64,000 nt of DNA from NCBI GenBank assembly GCA_018364155.1, contig JAGZMM010000003.1:124001-188000 (forward strand), read 5' to 3'. A program made the position numbers and the translations under genes. Position 1 is the stretch's first letter. Each line of letters starts with the position of its first letter. This stretch comes from Clostridiales bacterium. Lineage in GTDB: Bacteria > Bacillota > Clostridia > Oscillospirales > Acutalibacteraceae. Shown one piece after another: positions 42,811 to 50,127 of this stretch. The notes beneath the pieces were generated by a model, which did not search any database, was not told the origin of the DNA, and saw nothing but the letters and a program-made list of their open reading frames with translations.

Positions 42811-43209
42811 ATGAAAGCCATCTCCATCCACCCGCGCTTTGCCATGGAAATTGCTTGCCGGAGAAAAACCGTCGAATGCCGCACTTGGCAGACCCATTAT
42901 CGAGGCGAACTGCTCATTTGTGCAAGTGCCAAACGGGAGCCGGACTGTATTGCCGGACACGCCCTCGCCGTGTGTACGCTTTCCTCCATCCTCCCCTTTT
43001 CCGAAGCGCATCTGAGTCCGGCCGAAATGGACGAAATGCCCATTCGTCCTTCTTATGCCTGGATGCTGGAAGCCATCCGCCCGATTCATCCAATCCCCGT
43101 AAAGGGGCGGCTGGGGCTGTTCGATGTGCAGGCCGAACCAGCACTCCTTTCAGAGAGCATTACCATGGAGGAGCTTCTCGCAGTTTTCGCCCCATTCTGC
43201 AACAAATGA
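42811..43209 (+). CDS. ASCH-domain-like protein
   Basis: The 132-residue protein MKAISIHPRFAMEIACRRKT with VECRTWQTHYRGELLICAS has the pattern of ASCH/PUA-like RNA-binding proteins of 110-160 residues (early KxxE-R-W and G-x-L-L-I strands). A central part is Cys/His-poor and the C-terminal half is less conserved. AAGGAAGG lies 6 nt before the ATG. It is monocistronic with its own terminator. The function is unknown; relatives bind RNA or modified nucleosides. Confidence 0.72.
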   Translation: MKAISIHPRFAMEIACRRKTVECRTWQTHYRGELLICASAKREPDCIAGHALAVCTLSSILPFSEAHLSPAEMDEMPIRPSYAWMLEAIRPIHPIPVKGRLGLFDVQAEPALLSESITMEELLAVFAPFCNK

Positions 43210-43241
43210 GATGTTTTACCAACCACAGTTGCGTCCCTGCC

Positions 43242-43274
43242 AAAAGGCCGCCTATCTATGATAGGCGGCCTTTT
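43242..43274. terminator. Bidirectional terminator between ASCH gene and EamA pseudogene
   Basis: Fifteen-nt perfect arms AAAAGGCCGCCTATC and complement around TAT. A-run and T-run flank both sides. Confidence 0.93.
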
Positions 43275-43277
43275 CCT

Positions 43278-43690
43278 TTATAAAACCATAACCAAAGTTC
43301 CTATTCCGATCAAAATCGTCCCCAGGATGGACTTCATACTGACTTGTTCATGTAGAAATACAAAGGCCATAACAATGGTAAACACCACGCTGAGCTTATC
43401 GATCGGCACAACCTTGGACACATCCCCCAGTTGAACAGCGCGAAAGTAACAAAGCCAAGAAAGCCCGGTCGCCGCGCCGGACAGGATTAAGAACAGCATA
43501 CTACGATGAGAAATGTCCTTAATTCCGGTATGAGAACCCGTCAAAAAACAATCCCCCATGCCATCACCAAAATAACGACGGTACGGATGGCCGTGGCCAG
43601 ATTGGAATTGACCCCTTCAACGCCAATTTTCGCCAGAATTGCGGTCGCCGCCGCAAAAAGCGCGGACAAAAGCACATAAACCGCCCATAT
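43278..43690 (-). pseudogene. EamA-family transporter, broken by frameshift and possibly lost start
   Basis: Two adjacent frames together give one EamA domain of about 137 residues: IWAVYVLLSALFAAATAILAK to AIRTVVILVMAWGIVF, then LTGSHTGIKDIS to SKVVPIDKLSVVFTIVMAF. The break is at a run of six A (43543-43548; six T on the coding strand), and one more T would restore the frame. At the expected start, 7 nt after GGGAGGG, the codon is ATA instead of ATG. An upstream in-frame TTG at 43786 has no ribosome site. Such small EamA proteins act as metabolite exporters. It is a decayed gene unless the run is a sequencing error or a slippage site. Confidence 0.75.
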
Positions 43691-43806
43691 TCTGCATCCC
43701 TCCCACTTAATTATAGCAACTTTTTCTTGGGTCAGCCGCAATTTTTTCGGTTGCTTTCCGGCCGGCTGTGATATATCTTCACTCAATAAAACAAATTCGA
43801 AAAGCG

Positions 43807-43815
43807 TGATATAAT
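43807..43815 (+). promoter_or_regulatory. Extended -10 promoter of the ComEA-like gene
   Basis: TG-A-TATAAT (43807-43815) lies 39 nt before the ATG. The -35 region is poor, as expected for an extended -10 promoter. Confidence 0.55.
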
Positions 43816-43853
43816 ATCACCAGGAAATGTTTTCCGAGGGAGGAGAATGCACA

Positions 43854-44375
43854 ATGGAGTCAAAATCTTCTCATGAGATCTACTTGATTGTAATCGCCTG
43901 CGTCCTGGCTGCAGTCATCATTGGGTATAACACCCTGCTGGCCCCTAAGGTAACTGGGATCGGCGTCGTCTACCAAAACTATGATTCTTCCCAGGAGATA
44001 TTTCAGTCCGTCGTTGCCGGTTCCGAGGCTCAAAGCAGCCCGGCGGCTTCTTCCTCCGATGCCGTTTCATCCTCTCCTTCTGAAGACCCTATTTTAAGTG
44101 AAACCTCTTCCAATCGGACCGACCCTGTTTCTTCCTCCGTCTCTCAGTCCAACTCCACTACCAGCGCCGCTCCTGCGACTCCCGGCGTTGTCAACATCAA
44201 TACCGCCACTGCCGTACAGCTGGAAACTCTTCCCGGGATCGGAGAAGTGAAGGCGCAAGCAATCATCACCTACCGAGAAGCATACGGTCCCTTTCGTTCG
44301 GTGGAGGAACTGACGTTGGTCAAAGGCATTGGAGAAAAAACGTTACAAAAGCTCTTGCCCTACATATGCGTTTAA
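43854..44375 (+). CDS. ComEA-like helix-hairpin-helix DNA-binding protein
   Basis: The protein has 173 residues. One N-terminal membrane anchor (about 9-28) leads through a long Ser-rich, low-complexity linker (about 55-115) to two helix-hairpin-helix motifs: NINTATAVQLETLPGIGEVKA and FRSVEELTLVKGIGEKTLQKL. This is the layout of ComEA, the membrane DNA receptor for competence. No comEC or comEB is adjacent, so a role in DNA uptake is inferred only from the architecture. GGAGGAG lies before ATG 43854. Confidence 0.88.
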   Translation: MESKSSHEIYLIVIACVLAAVIIGYNTLLAPKVTGIGVVYQNYDSSQEIFQSVVAGSEAQSSPAASSSDAVSSSPSEDPILSETSSNRTDPVSSSVSQSNSTTSAAPATPGVVNINTATAVQLETLPGIGEVKAQAIITYREAYGPFRSVEELTLVKGIGEKTLQKLLPYICV

Positions 44376-44459
44376 AAAACGCAGAATTCATTTGACTTTT
44401 TCTTCATACTCTGCTAAAATACCGTAGTGTTCCCTTTTCGTCAAGACGCTTGAGGATCG

Positions 44460-44500
44460 GGAGAGTTGTCCGAGTGGTCATAACGGGCCTGACTCGAAAT
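44460..44500 (+). pseudogene. 5' fragment of a second tRNA-Ser gene
   Basis: The first 20 nt (GGAGAGTTGTCCGAGTGGTC) equal those of the intact tRNA-Ser gene 197 nt downstream. The D-arm end differs, and an anticodon-stem strand CCTGA precedes CTCGAAAT. After the anticodon loop the sequence no longer folds as a tRNA. The break at the anticodon loop coincides with the left edge of the att core of the neighbouring element. The rest of 44376-44656 holds no gene I can support. Confidence 0.7.
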
Positions 44501-44656
44501 TTCGGCGGAAGCTGGGAATTTCGTCCCCCTGATTCTCCTTGATATTCCTCAACACAGAAAATCTCAAAATCGAATATTTTTTGCCGTCTCTCCTGTTTTC
44601 TCTCCAACGAATTTTTGAGCAAATTTCTGGAAAGAAAACCAGACGAAAATAGACAC

Positions 44657-44744
44657 GGAGAGTTGTCCGAGTGGTCGAAGGTGCAGCACTCGAAATGCTG
44701 TAGACCGAAAGGTCTCTAGGGTTCGAATCCCTAACTCTCCGCCA
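44657..44744 (+). tRNA. tRNA-Ser(CGA)
   Basis: Acceptor stem GGAGAGT/ACTCTCC, D-arm, anticodon stem CAGCA/TGCTG with loop CTCGAAA (anticodon CGA), long variable arm AGACC-GAAA-GGTCT, T-arm TAGGG-TTCGAAT-CCCTA, G73 and encoded CCA are all visible. It is a class II tRNA that reads UCG. Its 3' part, from the anticodon loop on, is duplicated at 63294-63350, so this gene was re-formed by integration of the element to its right. Confidence 0.96.
44688..44744 (+). repeat. attL, 57-bp att core in tRNA-Ser
   Basis: The repeat runs from the anticodon loop (ACTCGAAAT) to the CCA end. It matches 63294-63350 at 55 of 57 positions. The two differences are the two bases of one T-stem pair (T-A here, C-G in attR). 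Confidence 0.9.
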
Positions 44745-44745
44745 C

Positions 44746-44781
44746 AAAAAGCCTGTAAACAAGCCCGTTTACAGGCTTTTT
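44746..44781. terminator. Bidirectional terminator between tRNA-Ser and integrase gene
   Basis: Fifteen-nt perfect arms AAAAAGCCTGTAAAC and complement around AAGCCC. It begins 2 nt after the tRNA CCA. Confidence 0.9.
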
Positions 44782-44835
44782 AATTTTTGCCTAAAGGGCA
44801 AAGCCCGCACGATTTTCGGTTTTCAGGGGAGAAAA

Positions 44836-46047
44836 TCAGCTGTTCTCCTCGGCACTGATCGAACTCCAGCGGCTGCTGAAGTCGCCGCCCTCCGGCAGAG
44901 CAAGCCCTGTCTCCATCGCCTGCGCCGAAGTGATCTTGGACTTGTAATCCAAGTGGGCGTAGATGTTCGCCGTGGTGGTAAAGTCGCTGTGCCCCAACCA
45001 CTCCTGAATGTGTTTGAGGGGGACGCCGTTGGCCAGCAGCAAGCTGGCACAGCTGTGACGCAGATCGTGAAAGCGCATCCGGTGCAAACCGTGACTCTCC
45101 AGAAATTTCGGAAATGCGTTGGTCAGGTATTCCACCCGCATCCGCTCGCCCAACTCATCCACGAATACAAAGCCATCGTATTCATAGTTGTAGCAGTTGC
45201 CGCAGACCTGCTTGTTCAGCTCCTGCGCCTCTTTCACCTGCATAAAGTATTCCCGGAAGCTGCCGATGAGCGGCAGGGTGCGCAGACTGGACTTGGTCTT
45301 GGCGGATTGCTGCTCAAACTCCTGATACTTGCCGTCGATGATCGTTGAGGTCACGGTGCGCTTTACGGAAATGGTGCCTTGCTCAAAGTCGATGGCGTCC
45401 CATTTCAAGCCCACCACCTCGCCACGGCGAAGGCCGTAAAAGGCGGCCACCAGCACCGGCAGCTCCAGTTTAGTGCCCCGGAGAGCTTCAAACATCTTCT
45501 GCATCTCCTCCGCCGAGAGAAAGACCGGCTGAAAGCTGTTCTTTCTGGGCCGGTCCACTTTGTCCGCCACATTCTGGATCAGCATATCGGTCTTGACCGC
45601 ATATTTCAGTGCCGAGTGAATGACGGCGTGATAGTGGATGACGGTGTTGGGCGTGACCCGCCTGAGCATTTCGGAATAAAACATCTGCAAGTGTCGGGCT
45701 TCCAGTTCCCGCAGCGTCAGCTTCTTTTTGCGGAAATAAGGGACGATGGTGCTTTTCAGCAGTCCTTGGTAGGCACCGTAGGTTGCGTGGGCCAGCCTTC
45801 CCTTGGCGATCTCCAGCCATTCCAGCAGATAGTCGGCGAACAGCATATCACTGCTCAGGTCGCCCACTTCTTTGGGCGGCTCAAATTCCGCTCGGAGCCT
45901 TGCCAGTTCTGACTCGGCTTTGCGCTTATTTCCCTTTTCGGAAAGCCCCAGCGAGATCCATTTCGTTTTTCGCTGCCCTCCGGCGTTTTTGTAGTTCAAC
46001 ACGGCATAATACTTGCCGTTTTTCAAAGTCAGATGTCCTGCTACCAA
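44836..46047 (-). CDS. int: Tyrosine-type site-specific integrase
   Basis: The protein has 403 residues. An arm-type AP2-like N-terminus (NGKYYAVLNYKNAGGQRKTKW) and a SAM-like core-binding domain precede the catalytic domain with YGLRRGEVVGLKWDAID (first Arg), HDLRHSCASLLLANG (H-x-x-R), GHSDFTTTANIYAHLD (His and nucleophile Tyr). The TTG start has AGGAGG 8 nt upstream. It lies beside the tRNA end of the element, as expected for integration at a tRNA 3' end. No separate xis is adjacent; excisionase-like HTH genes lie at 49086 and 62470. Confidence 0.96.
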   Translation of the reverse strand: MVAGHLTLKNGKYYAVLNYKNAGGQRKTKWISLGLSEKGNKRKAESELARLRAEFEPPKEVGDLSSDMLFADYLLEWLEIAKGRLAHATYGAYQGLLKSTIVPYFRKKKLTLRELEARHLQMFYSEMLRRVTPNTVIHYHAVIHSALKYAVKTDMLIQNVADKVDRPRKNSFQPVFLSAEEMQKMFEALRGTKLELPVLVAAFYGLRRGEVVGLKWDAIDFEQGTISVKRTVTSTIIDGKYQEFEQQSAKTKSSLRTLPLIGSFREYFMQVKEAQELNKQVCGNCYNYEYDGFVFVDELGERMRVEYLTNAFPKFLESHGLHRMRFHDLRHSCASLLLANGVPLKHIQEWLGHSDFTTTANIYAHLDYKSKITSAQAMETGLALPEGGDFSSRWSSISAEENS

Positions 46048-46082
46048 TTTAATTTCCTCCTGTCCTTTGTATTTGCAGAACA

Positions 46083-46126
46083 GAACTCCAAACCGACAGC
46101 ATCAGTATACCATCGGTTTGGGGTTC
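46083..46126. repeat. 14-bp inverted repeat between int and parB
   Basis: Arms GAACTCCAAACCGA (46083-46096) and TCGGTTTGGGGTTC (46113-46126) pair with one G-T. No T-run follows on the minus strand, so an operator or leader hairpin for int is as likely as a terminator for parB. Confidence 0.55.
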
Positions 46127-46170
46127 TCTCTATTCTGCGAATTGTTTTATCGTAGCCGTATCGGTACGAA

Positions 46171-47082
46171 TCAGCGGGCATCCCGGTTCCGTTCTCTCTG
46201 CCGCTTCAGCAATTCCAGCCCTTTGATGATGTCTCGGCGCATCTGTTCCTCGGTGTAGCCGGAGGGGAAGTATTTCCGCAGCTCCTCCCGCTTGAATTTG
46301 AGCTGCTCTTGCTGGTTGGGCTTTGTCTCCGCCAGCACGGCGTAGACTATCTGGTCATCCATCAAGCCCTCCTGCGCCAGCTTTTTCAGGCGGATGCTCT
46401 GGGCGTGGGACGGGGTGCAGTCGTTCAGCGCCATCGCGTCCAGCACCGCCCGCTGCTGATACGAGTCTAAGTAAGAAAGCTCCACCGCCGGGTTGAAGGC
46501 GATCTTGCCGTCGTCCACCATCGAAAGCAGCTCGGGAATCAGGTAGGTCAGGCGGATATATCTTTTAATTTGATTGCGGCTTTCGCCGGCATCGTCAGCT
46601 ACTTTTTCTACACTGAGCAGCTTCTGCCCAACTTGGGCAGAAGCGACACCTTGATGCTTGATGGCATCCAGCTTCATCTTGTAGGCAAACGCCTTTTCGC
46701 TGGGCAGGATGGTCTCCCGCTGCAAGTTGGCATCCACCATTGCGATCACCGCTTCATCGTCAGACAGCTCCCGGACGATGACGGGCATCGTCTCGACGCC
46801 CAACACCTGACACGCCGCCAGTCGCCGGTGGCCGGAGATCAGCTCGTAACCGCCGTCCGGCAGCGGCCTTGCAAGTGCCGGAGTGATAGCCCCCACCTTG
46901 CGGATGCTCTCGATCATCCGCTGCATCTCCTCGTTGTTCTGCACCTTGAAGGGGTGACCTTTGAACGGATGCAGCTCGGCCAGCGGAATATTCCGCACCC
47001 GCTCCAGTTTGGCATCGTCCCGCTCCGCCTGCGTGGAGAAGAGATCGTCCAGCGTGGGTAAAGTAAAATCCGATTTTCTCAT
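46171..47082 (-). CDS. ParB/RepB/Spo0J family partition-like protein
   Basis: The 303-residue protein has the ParB N-terminal CTPase/nuclease-like domain (LAELHPFKGHPFKVQNNEEM, ISGHRRLAACQVLG with the GHRR motif, VDANLQRETILPSEKAFAY). A KorB-like HTH follows (SRNQIKRYIRLTYLIPELL), then a basic C-terminus. No parA partner is present, which is common in integrative elements of Firmicutes, where such proteins help maintain or regulate the element. GAGGAC precedes the ATG. Confidence 0.93.
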   Translation of the reverse strand: MRKSDFTLPTLDDLFSTQAERDDAKLERVRNIPLAELHPFKGHPFKVQNNEEMQRMIESIRKVGAITPALARPLPDGGYELISGHRRLAACQVLGVETMPVIVRELSDDEAVIAMVDANLQRETILPSEKAFAYKMKLDAIKHQGVASAQVGQKLLSVEKVADDAGESRNQIKRYIRLTYLIPELLSMVDDGKIAFNPAVELSYLDSYQQRAVLDAMALNDCTPSHAQSIRLKKLAQEGLMDDQIVYAVLAETKPNQQEQLKFKREELRKYFPSGYTEEQMRRDIIKGLELLKRQRERNRDAR

Positions 47083-47121
47083 TGTGTTGTCCTCACTTTC
47101 ATAGTTTTTTCTTTCGGGGTT

Positions 47122-47275
47122 TTAGGGCACGCCCTAACGAGTGTTTTTGCGCTCCGGCCCTGCCGGGAGTAAAAACGCACTGCTCGCTCAGATGACGCAG
47201 GCATCGCAAGCGGATACACTGTTTGGCTCCGACAGGAGTAAAAACAGTCTGCTCGCTTAGACTGCGCAAGCGTGA
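47122..47275. repeat. Two related hairpin units plus a small palindrome
   Basis: A 7-bp hairpin TTAGGGC-AC-GCCCTAA (47122-47137) is followed by two diverged tandem units (about 47141-47216 and 47219-47275). Each has a stem containing CTCC...GGAGTAAAAAC and then a shared TGCTCGCT-AGA...CGCAAGCG block. The block lies between the MobC-like gene and parB and is not coding. A role as leader structure, origin of transfer or operator is possible but not shown. Confidence 0.55.
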
Positions 47276-47282
47276 TACCTGC

Positions 47283-47543
47283 TTACTTTAATTCATTCAA
47301 AATTGCTTCCAGCCTGCTCAGAATTTCCTCTTTCTGAAGCTGTGGAAGCTTCGCTTTCAGGCCGTTCAGCATCCGAAACAGGCGGTAATCCCGCTCCGTG
47401 ATGGCCGCTTTGACCTCTTTCCCAAGCCCCAGCCGCCGCAAGTATTCCGACAGCGACAGAGAACAGAACCGGGCATTTTCCAGCAGCTTCTGCTTCTCCT
47501 GCTCGGTCACACGGACATTGATCCCGTAGTTTTTACTGCGCAT
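47283..47543 (-). CDS. MobC-like ribbon-helix-helix protein
   Basis: The 86-residue protein has the pattern of relaxosome accessory MobC proteins: INVRVTEQEKQKLLENARFC then SLSLSEYLRRLGLGKEVKA, a beta strand followed by two helices. The C-terminal half is Leu/Lys-rich and could be a coiled coil. In plasmids MobC opens oriT for the relaxase. No relaxase gene is present here, so it may serve a helper element or act as a repressor. The start is ATG 47543. Confidence 0.75.
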   Translation of the reverse strand: MRSKNYGINVRVTEQEKQKLLENARFCSLSLSEYLRRLGLGKEVKAAITERDYRLFRMLNGLKAKLPQLQKEEILSRLEAILNELK

Positions 47544-47600
47544 TTGTTCACCCCCTTTTTTCGGTTTGTGACGGCAATGACGGTTGTGACGGAGATTTCC

Positions 47601-48617
47601 TTATATAGCGATCCCGGCGTCATTTGCGTCATCGCCGTCACGGCGCAGAAATTTGATGAGCCGGCTTTTGCCGGTGCGCTTGGTGCGATACTCGATGCCC
47701 AGCGGCTCCAGCACCTCATAGGCGAACTGGCCGAGATACTTTGTGACCATATTGGGCGTGACCTCCTGCTCCTTCATTTCGGTCAGCAGCTCCGTGGCCG
47801 TGCCTACCCATTCGGTGCGGCACTCCATAAAGTCCACCACCCGAAACAGAAATTTCGGCAGTTCCGCCTTGTGAATATCCTCGCTGTTCTTGCGCTCCAC
47901 CAGTTCCCAGACAAGGTCGTTAAACTGCAAGGTCAGCTCCTGATATTCCACATCCCGCCCACTGACCAGCAGCGTAGCAGCGTTTCCACTGCGCTTACGG
48001 CGCAGGATGAAGTTGGTGTCCGCAGCGCCGATGATGCCGGTGGAGCCGCTGACATCGTTAAAGGGATCGTCGCTGTCTTGCAGCTTTCGCAGGTGATGCA
48101 CCAGCAAAATGGCGATGTTGAAGCCGTCGGCAATGCGCTTGATAGAGGAAATGTCATCGTAGTCGTTGCCGTACATTCCTGCCTTTCCGGCACTGCCCTT
48201 GGAGTCCCGCACCTTTTGCAGTGTGTCGATGATGACCAGCTTGGTAGCGGAATGCTCAGTCAGAAAGTCCGTGATCTGCTCCTCCAGCCCGCCGCCGATC
48301 AGCCCGGAGGTCACGGCAAAATACAAGTTGTCCGGGGCGCTGTCGGTAAGATTGTAGAGCCGGTCTTTGATGCGGCGCTGGGTGTCCTCAAGGCTCAGAT
48401 AGAGCACATCGCATTGCAGTGTAGGCAGCCCCCAAATAGAGTTTCCCTGCGCCACTTGCAGCCCCAGCCACAGCATCAGCCAGCTTTTGCCGATCTTGCT
48501 GGCGCCGCTGATGACATTGACACCCTGCGAAATAAGGCCGTCTACGATGAACATCGTCTTGCTCATCGGCGTGGACAGCAGGGTCTCTGCGTCCACGGTT
48601 TTCAGTTTGTTGTTCAT
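47601..48617 (-). CDS. RepA-like AAA ATPase (AAA_25 type)
   Basis: The 338-residue protein has Walker A GASKIGKSW near residue 38, Walker B KLVIIDTLQKVRD near residue 139, and LVHHLRKLQDSDDPFNDVSGS with the sensor region. A winged-helix-like C-terminal domain contains ELLTEMKEQEVTPNMVTKYL. It resembles the hexameric RepA helicase/ATPase proteins encoded by plasmids and integrative elements. It is probably the replication or maintenance ATPase of the island. AAAGGAG precedes ATG 48617; a GC-rich 10-bp hairpin (48657-48690) lies in its leader. Confidence 0.85.
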   Translation of the reverse strand: MNNKLKTVDAETLLSTPMSKTMFIVDGLISQGVNVISGASKIGKSWLMLWLGLQVAQGNSIWGLPTLQCDVLYLSLEDTQRRIKDRLYNLTDSAPDNLYFAVTSGLIGGGLEEQITDFLTEHSATKLVIIDTLQKVRDSKGSAGKAGMYGNDYDDISSIKRIADGFNIAILLVHHLRKLQDSDDPFNDVSGSTGIIGAADTNFILRRKRSGNAATLLVSGRDVEYQELTLQFNDLVWELVERKNSEDIHKAELPKFLFRVVDFMECRTEWVGTATELLTEMKEQEVTPNMVTKYLGQFAYEVLEPLGIEYRTKRTGKSRLIKFLRRDGDDANDAGIAI

Positions 48618-48656
48618 AGATTTTTCTCCTTTGTAGAATGTTAGAAATGGATTTTG

Positions 48657-48725
48657 GCGGGGGCGGATGGAAACGGCCACCCGCCCCCGCTTTGCTATCC
48701 CAAAAGCCTTGGAAATCAAGGCTTT
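48657..48725. repeat. Two hairpins upstream of the RepA-like gene
   Basis: GCGGGGGCGG (48657-48666) pairs perfectly with 48681-48690, and AAAGCCTTG (48703-48711) with 48717-48725. Neither has a T-run on the minus strand. They sit between the Cys-rich protein gene and the RepA-like gene and could modulate read-through or translation. Confidence 0.5.
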
Positions 48726-48733
48726 CCCGGTGC

Positions 48734-49093
48734 TTAATGTTCTACGCTGCGCCGCCGTCTGGCAGAGTCCGCCTTCTGCTTGCGCCGGATGGAGCGGCCG
48801 CATTCCGGGCAGTACTTCTGCCGGTTGCTGCCGGGTGCAAAGGGCTTTCCACACCGGTCGCAGAGCCGTGTGCGCTGCCGGTAAATATCGGCGTAAAGTG
48901 CCTTGTCGGTGGGCAGAACCGCCCGCCGAAAGTACTTACACAGCAGCGAATAGGAAATCATCTGCACGCACACGCAGCCCTCGCCGTCGTCCAGCGGCAG
49001 GCAGTTGCCGCCATCATAGTTGGCGCACAGCCTCCGGATCAGCCGGTTGCAGCGTGCCCTTTGAGCGGGCGTCAGGCGCTTGATCTCATCCAA
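48734..49093 (-). CDS. Cysteine-rich VLP-domain protein
   Basis: The 119-residue protein starts with RLTPAQRARCNRLIRRLCANYDGGNCLPLDDG, of which CANYDGGNCLPLDDG is the diagnostic block. It ends with a four-Cys knuckle (LCDRCGKPFAPGSNRQKYCPEC) and a basic tail. This family occurs almost only in Firmicutes mobile elements beside replication genes; its function is unknown, and zinc-mediated nucleic-acid binding is likely. It overlaps the upstream HTH gene by 8 nt. Confidence 0.88.
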   Translation of the reverse strand: MDEIKRLTPAQRARCNRLIRRLCANYDGGNCLPLDDGEGCVCVQMISYSLLCKYFRRAVLPTDKALYADIYRQRTRLCDRCGKPFAPGSNRQKYCPECGRSIRRKQKADSARRRRSVEH

Positions 49094-49313
49094 CCTTCTT
49101 CACCTCCTTCTCCATTACATAGTTGATGACGCTGATTTTCGGGATCTTCAGCGTCGTGCCGATCTTCACGGCGTGGATATACCCGTAGTCGATCAGCTTG
49201 TAGGCCAGCTTGCGGCTGATGCCCAGCATCTCCCGAAGCTCTTTGACGGTCACGATGTCCGGGTATTCCGGAAACATCATCTGATAAAGCTCTCTGAGCT
49301 CTCCTTTCTTCAT
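49086..49313 (-). CDS. Excisionase-type helix-turn-helix protein
   Basis: The 75-residue protein has a MerR/excisionase-like winged HTH: VTVKELREMLGISRKLAYKLIDYGYIHAVKIGTTLKIPK. The wing K-I-G-x-x-x-K-I-P fits DNA-binding domain family HTH_17. AAGGAGG precedes ATG 49313; the frame upstream is not conserved. It could be the directionality factor of the integrase or a replication regulator, and it lies at the edge of the repeat array. Confidence 0.85.
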   Translation of the reverse strand: MKKGELRELYQMMFPEYPDIVTVKELREMLGISRKLAYKLIDYGYIHAVKIGTTLKIPKISVINYVMEKEVKKVG

Positions 49314-49567
49314 AGGTTTGAACCTCCTTTGCTTGTTCTGAAACCGCATTTCTGCGGTAATTTTTGCTTGCTGCCGCTAATCTGTATCGTTCCTGCCCCG
49401 GAGTCTCACCACGGCGTATCGCTTCTTTGATGCGCTCGTTCCTTTTTCAGGAAGTCGTGGCGTCACTTGCCGGAAGCATATCCTTTGGAGGCGGCGATTC
49501 AATTTTCAAGGTGCACAGGGAGACAGTCCCTTCAATAGGTAGCCAGCGAGAAGGGCATTTTGTAGAC

Positions 49568-49937
49568 CCCCTCACTAATCAACTGGGAAAAATTTTTCGA
49601 TTTGTACGAAGGAATTTTGAAAAAATTCTTTGAAAGTCTCTCTACTAACCAACTGGGAAATTTTTTCGGATTTGAACGAAAAAACTTTTGAGAATTTTTC
49701 TGCGAACCCCTCTACTACTTAATTGGAAATTTTTCCGGCAAAAATAAAAAGAATTTTGAAGAAAATTTTTAAGCGCCCCTCCCACTAATCAACTGGGAAC
49801 TTTTCTGGCAAATAACAAATAGGATTTTGAAGGAAATTTTTCAGGGCCTTCCTACTAACCAATTGGGAACTTTTTCGAGATTTTGGCAAAGTAATTTGAA
49901 AAGTCCCCTCAATTTTTCAAAAGGACCCTTCTACTTA
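49568..49937. repeat. Five diverged direct repeats with ~70-bp period
   Basis: The motif CTACTAAYCAAYTGGGAA recurs with its ACTA at 49574, 49644, 49714, 49785 and 49854 (steps 70, 70, 71, 69). In each unit it is followed by a TTTTTC tract and, about 40 nt on, by GAATTTTGAAGAAAATTTTT-like sequence. A partial sixth unit lies near 49930. Regular spacing with drifting sequence suggests protein-binding iterons rather than a recent duplication. Confidence 0.75.
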
Positions 49938-50007
49938 CTCTGAATAAGGGGTGCCGTTTGGCAGGGTGTTTCGAGAAATTTCTCAATTTTTCTATCAAGA
50001 CACAAAA

Positions 50008-50037
50008 AGCCGCCCTCCCGATGATGGGAGGACGGCT
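50008..50037 (-). terminator. Hairpin terminator downstream of gajB
   Basis: Twelve-nt arms AGCCGCCCTCCC and complement have one mismatch and are followed in the minus direction by TTTTTGTG. Confidence 0.7.
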
Positions 50038-50076
50038 GGTAATCACTATTGACTTATAGATGGCTCATATAGGAAT

Positions 50077-50104
50077 AGGGCACCGACCTAACGGTCGATG
50101 CCCT
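50077..50104. repeat. 12-bp inverted repeat just after gajB
   Basis: Arms AGGGCACCGACC and GGTCGATGCCCT with one G-T pair and a 4-nt loop. The T-content after it is low. Confidence 0.5.
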
Positions 50105-50127
50105 AGATTTCTCGCCAAAAACTGTTA

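Larger units (their letters stand above)
49314..50127. other. 814-nt AT-rich non-coding region with repeat array
   Basis: Between the gajB stop and the excisionase-like gene lies a strongly AT-rich stretch. It contains the ~70-bp repeat array (next entry), a terminator-like hairpin at 50008-50037 and another inverted repeat at 50077-50104. A plus-strand frame of 89 codons inside it has no ribosome site and is not credible. The region is a candidate origin of replication for the excised element. Confidence 0.6.

Noticed and set aside
44478..44762. Minus-strand frame encoding WRRVRDSNPRDLSVYS
   Set aside because: It is the well-known spurious translation of the antisense of tRNA-Ser. The same applies to the frame at 62994-63362 over attR.
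49364..49633. Possible 89-codon plus-strand gene in the AT-rich region
   Set aside because: No ribosome site, no recognisable domain, and it runs into the repeat array.
49568..49937. CRISPR array
   Set aside because: The repeated part is diverged, the period is about 70 bp with no constant-repeat/variable-spacer pattern, and no cas gene is near.
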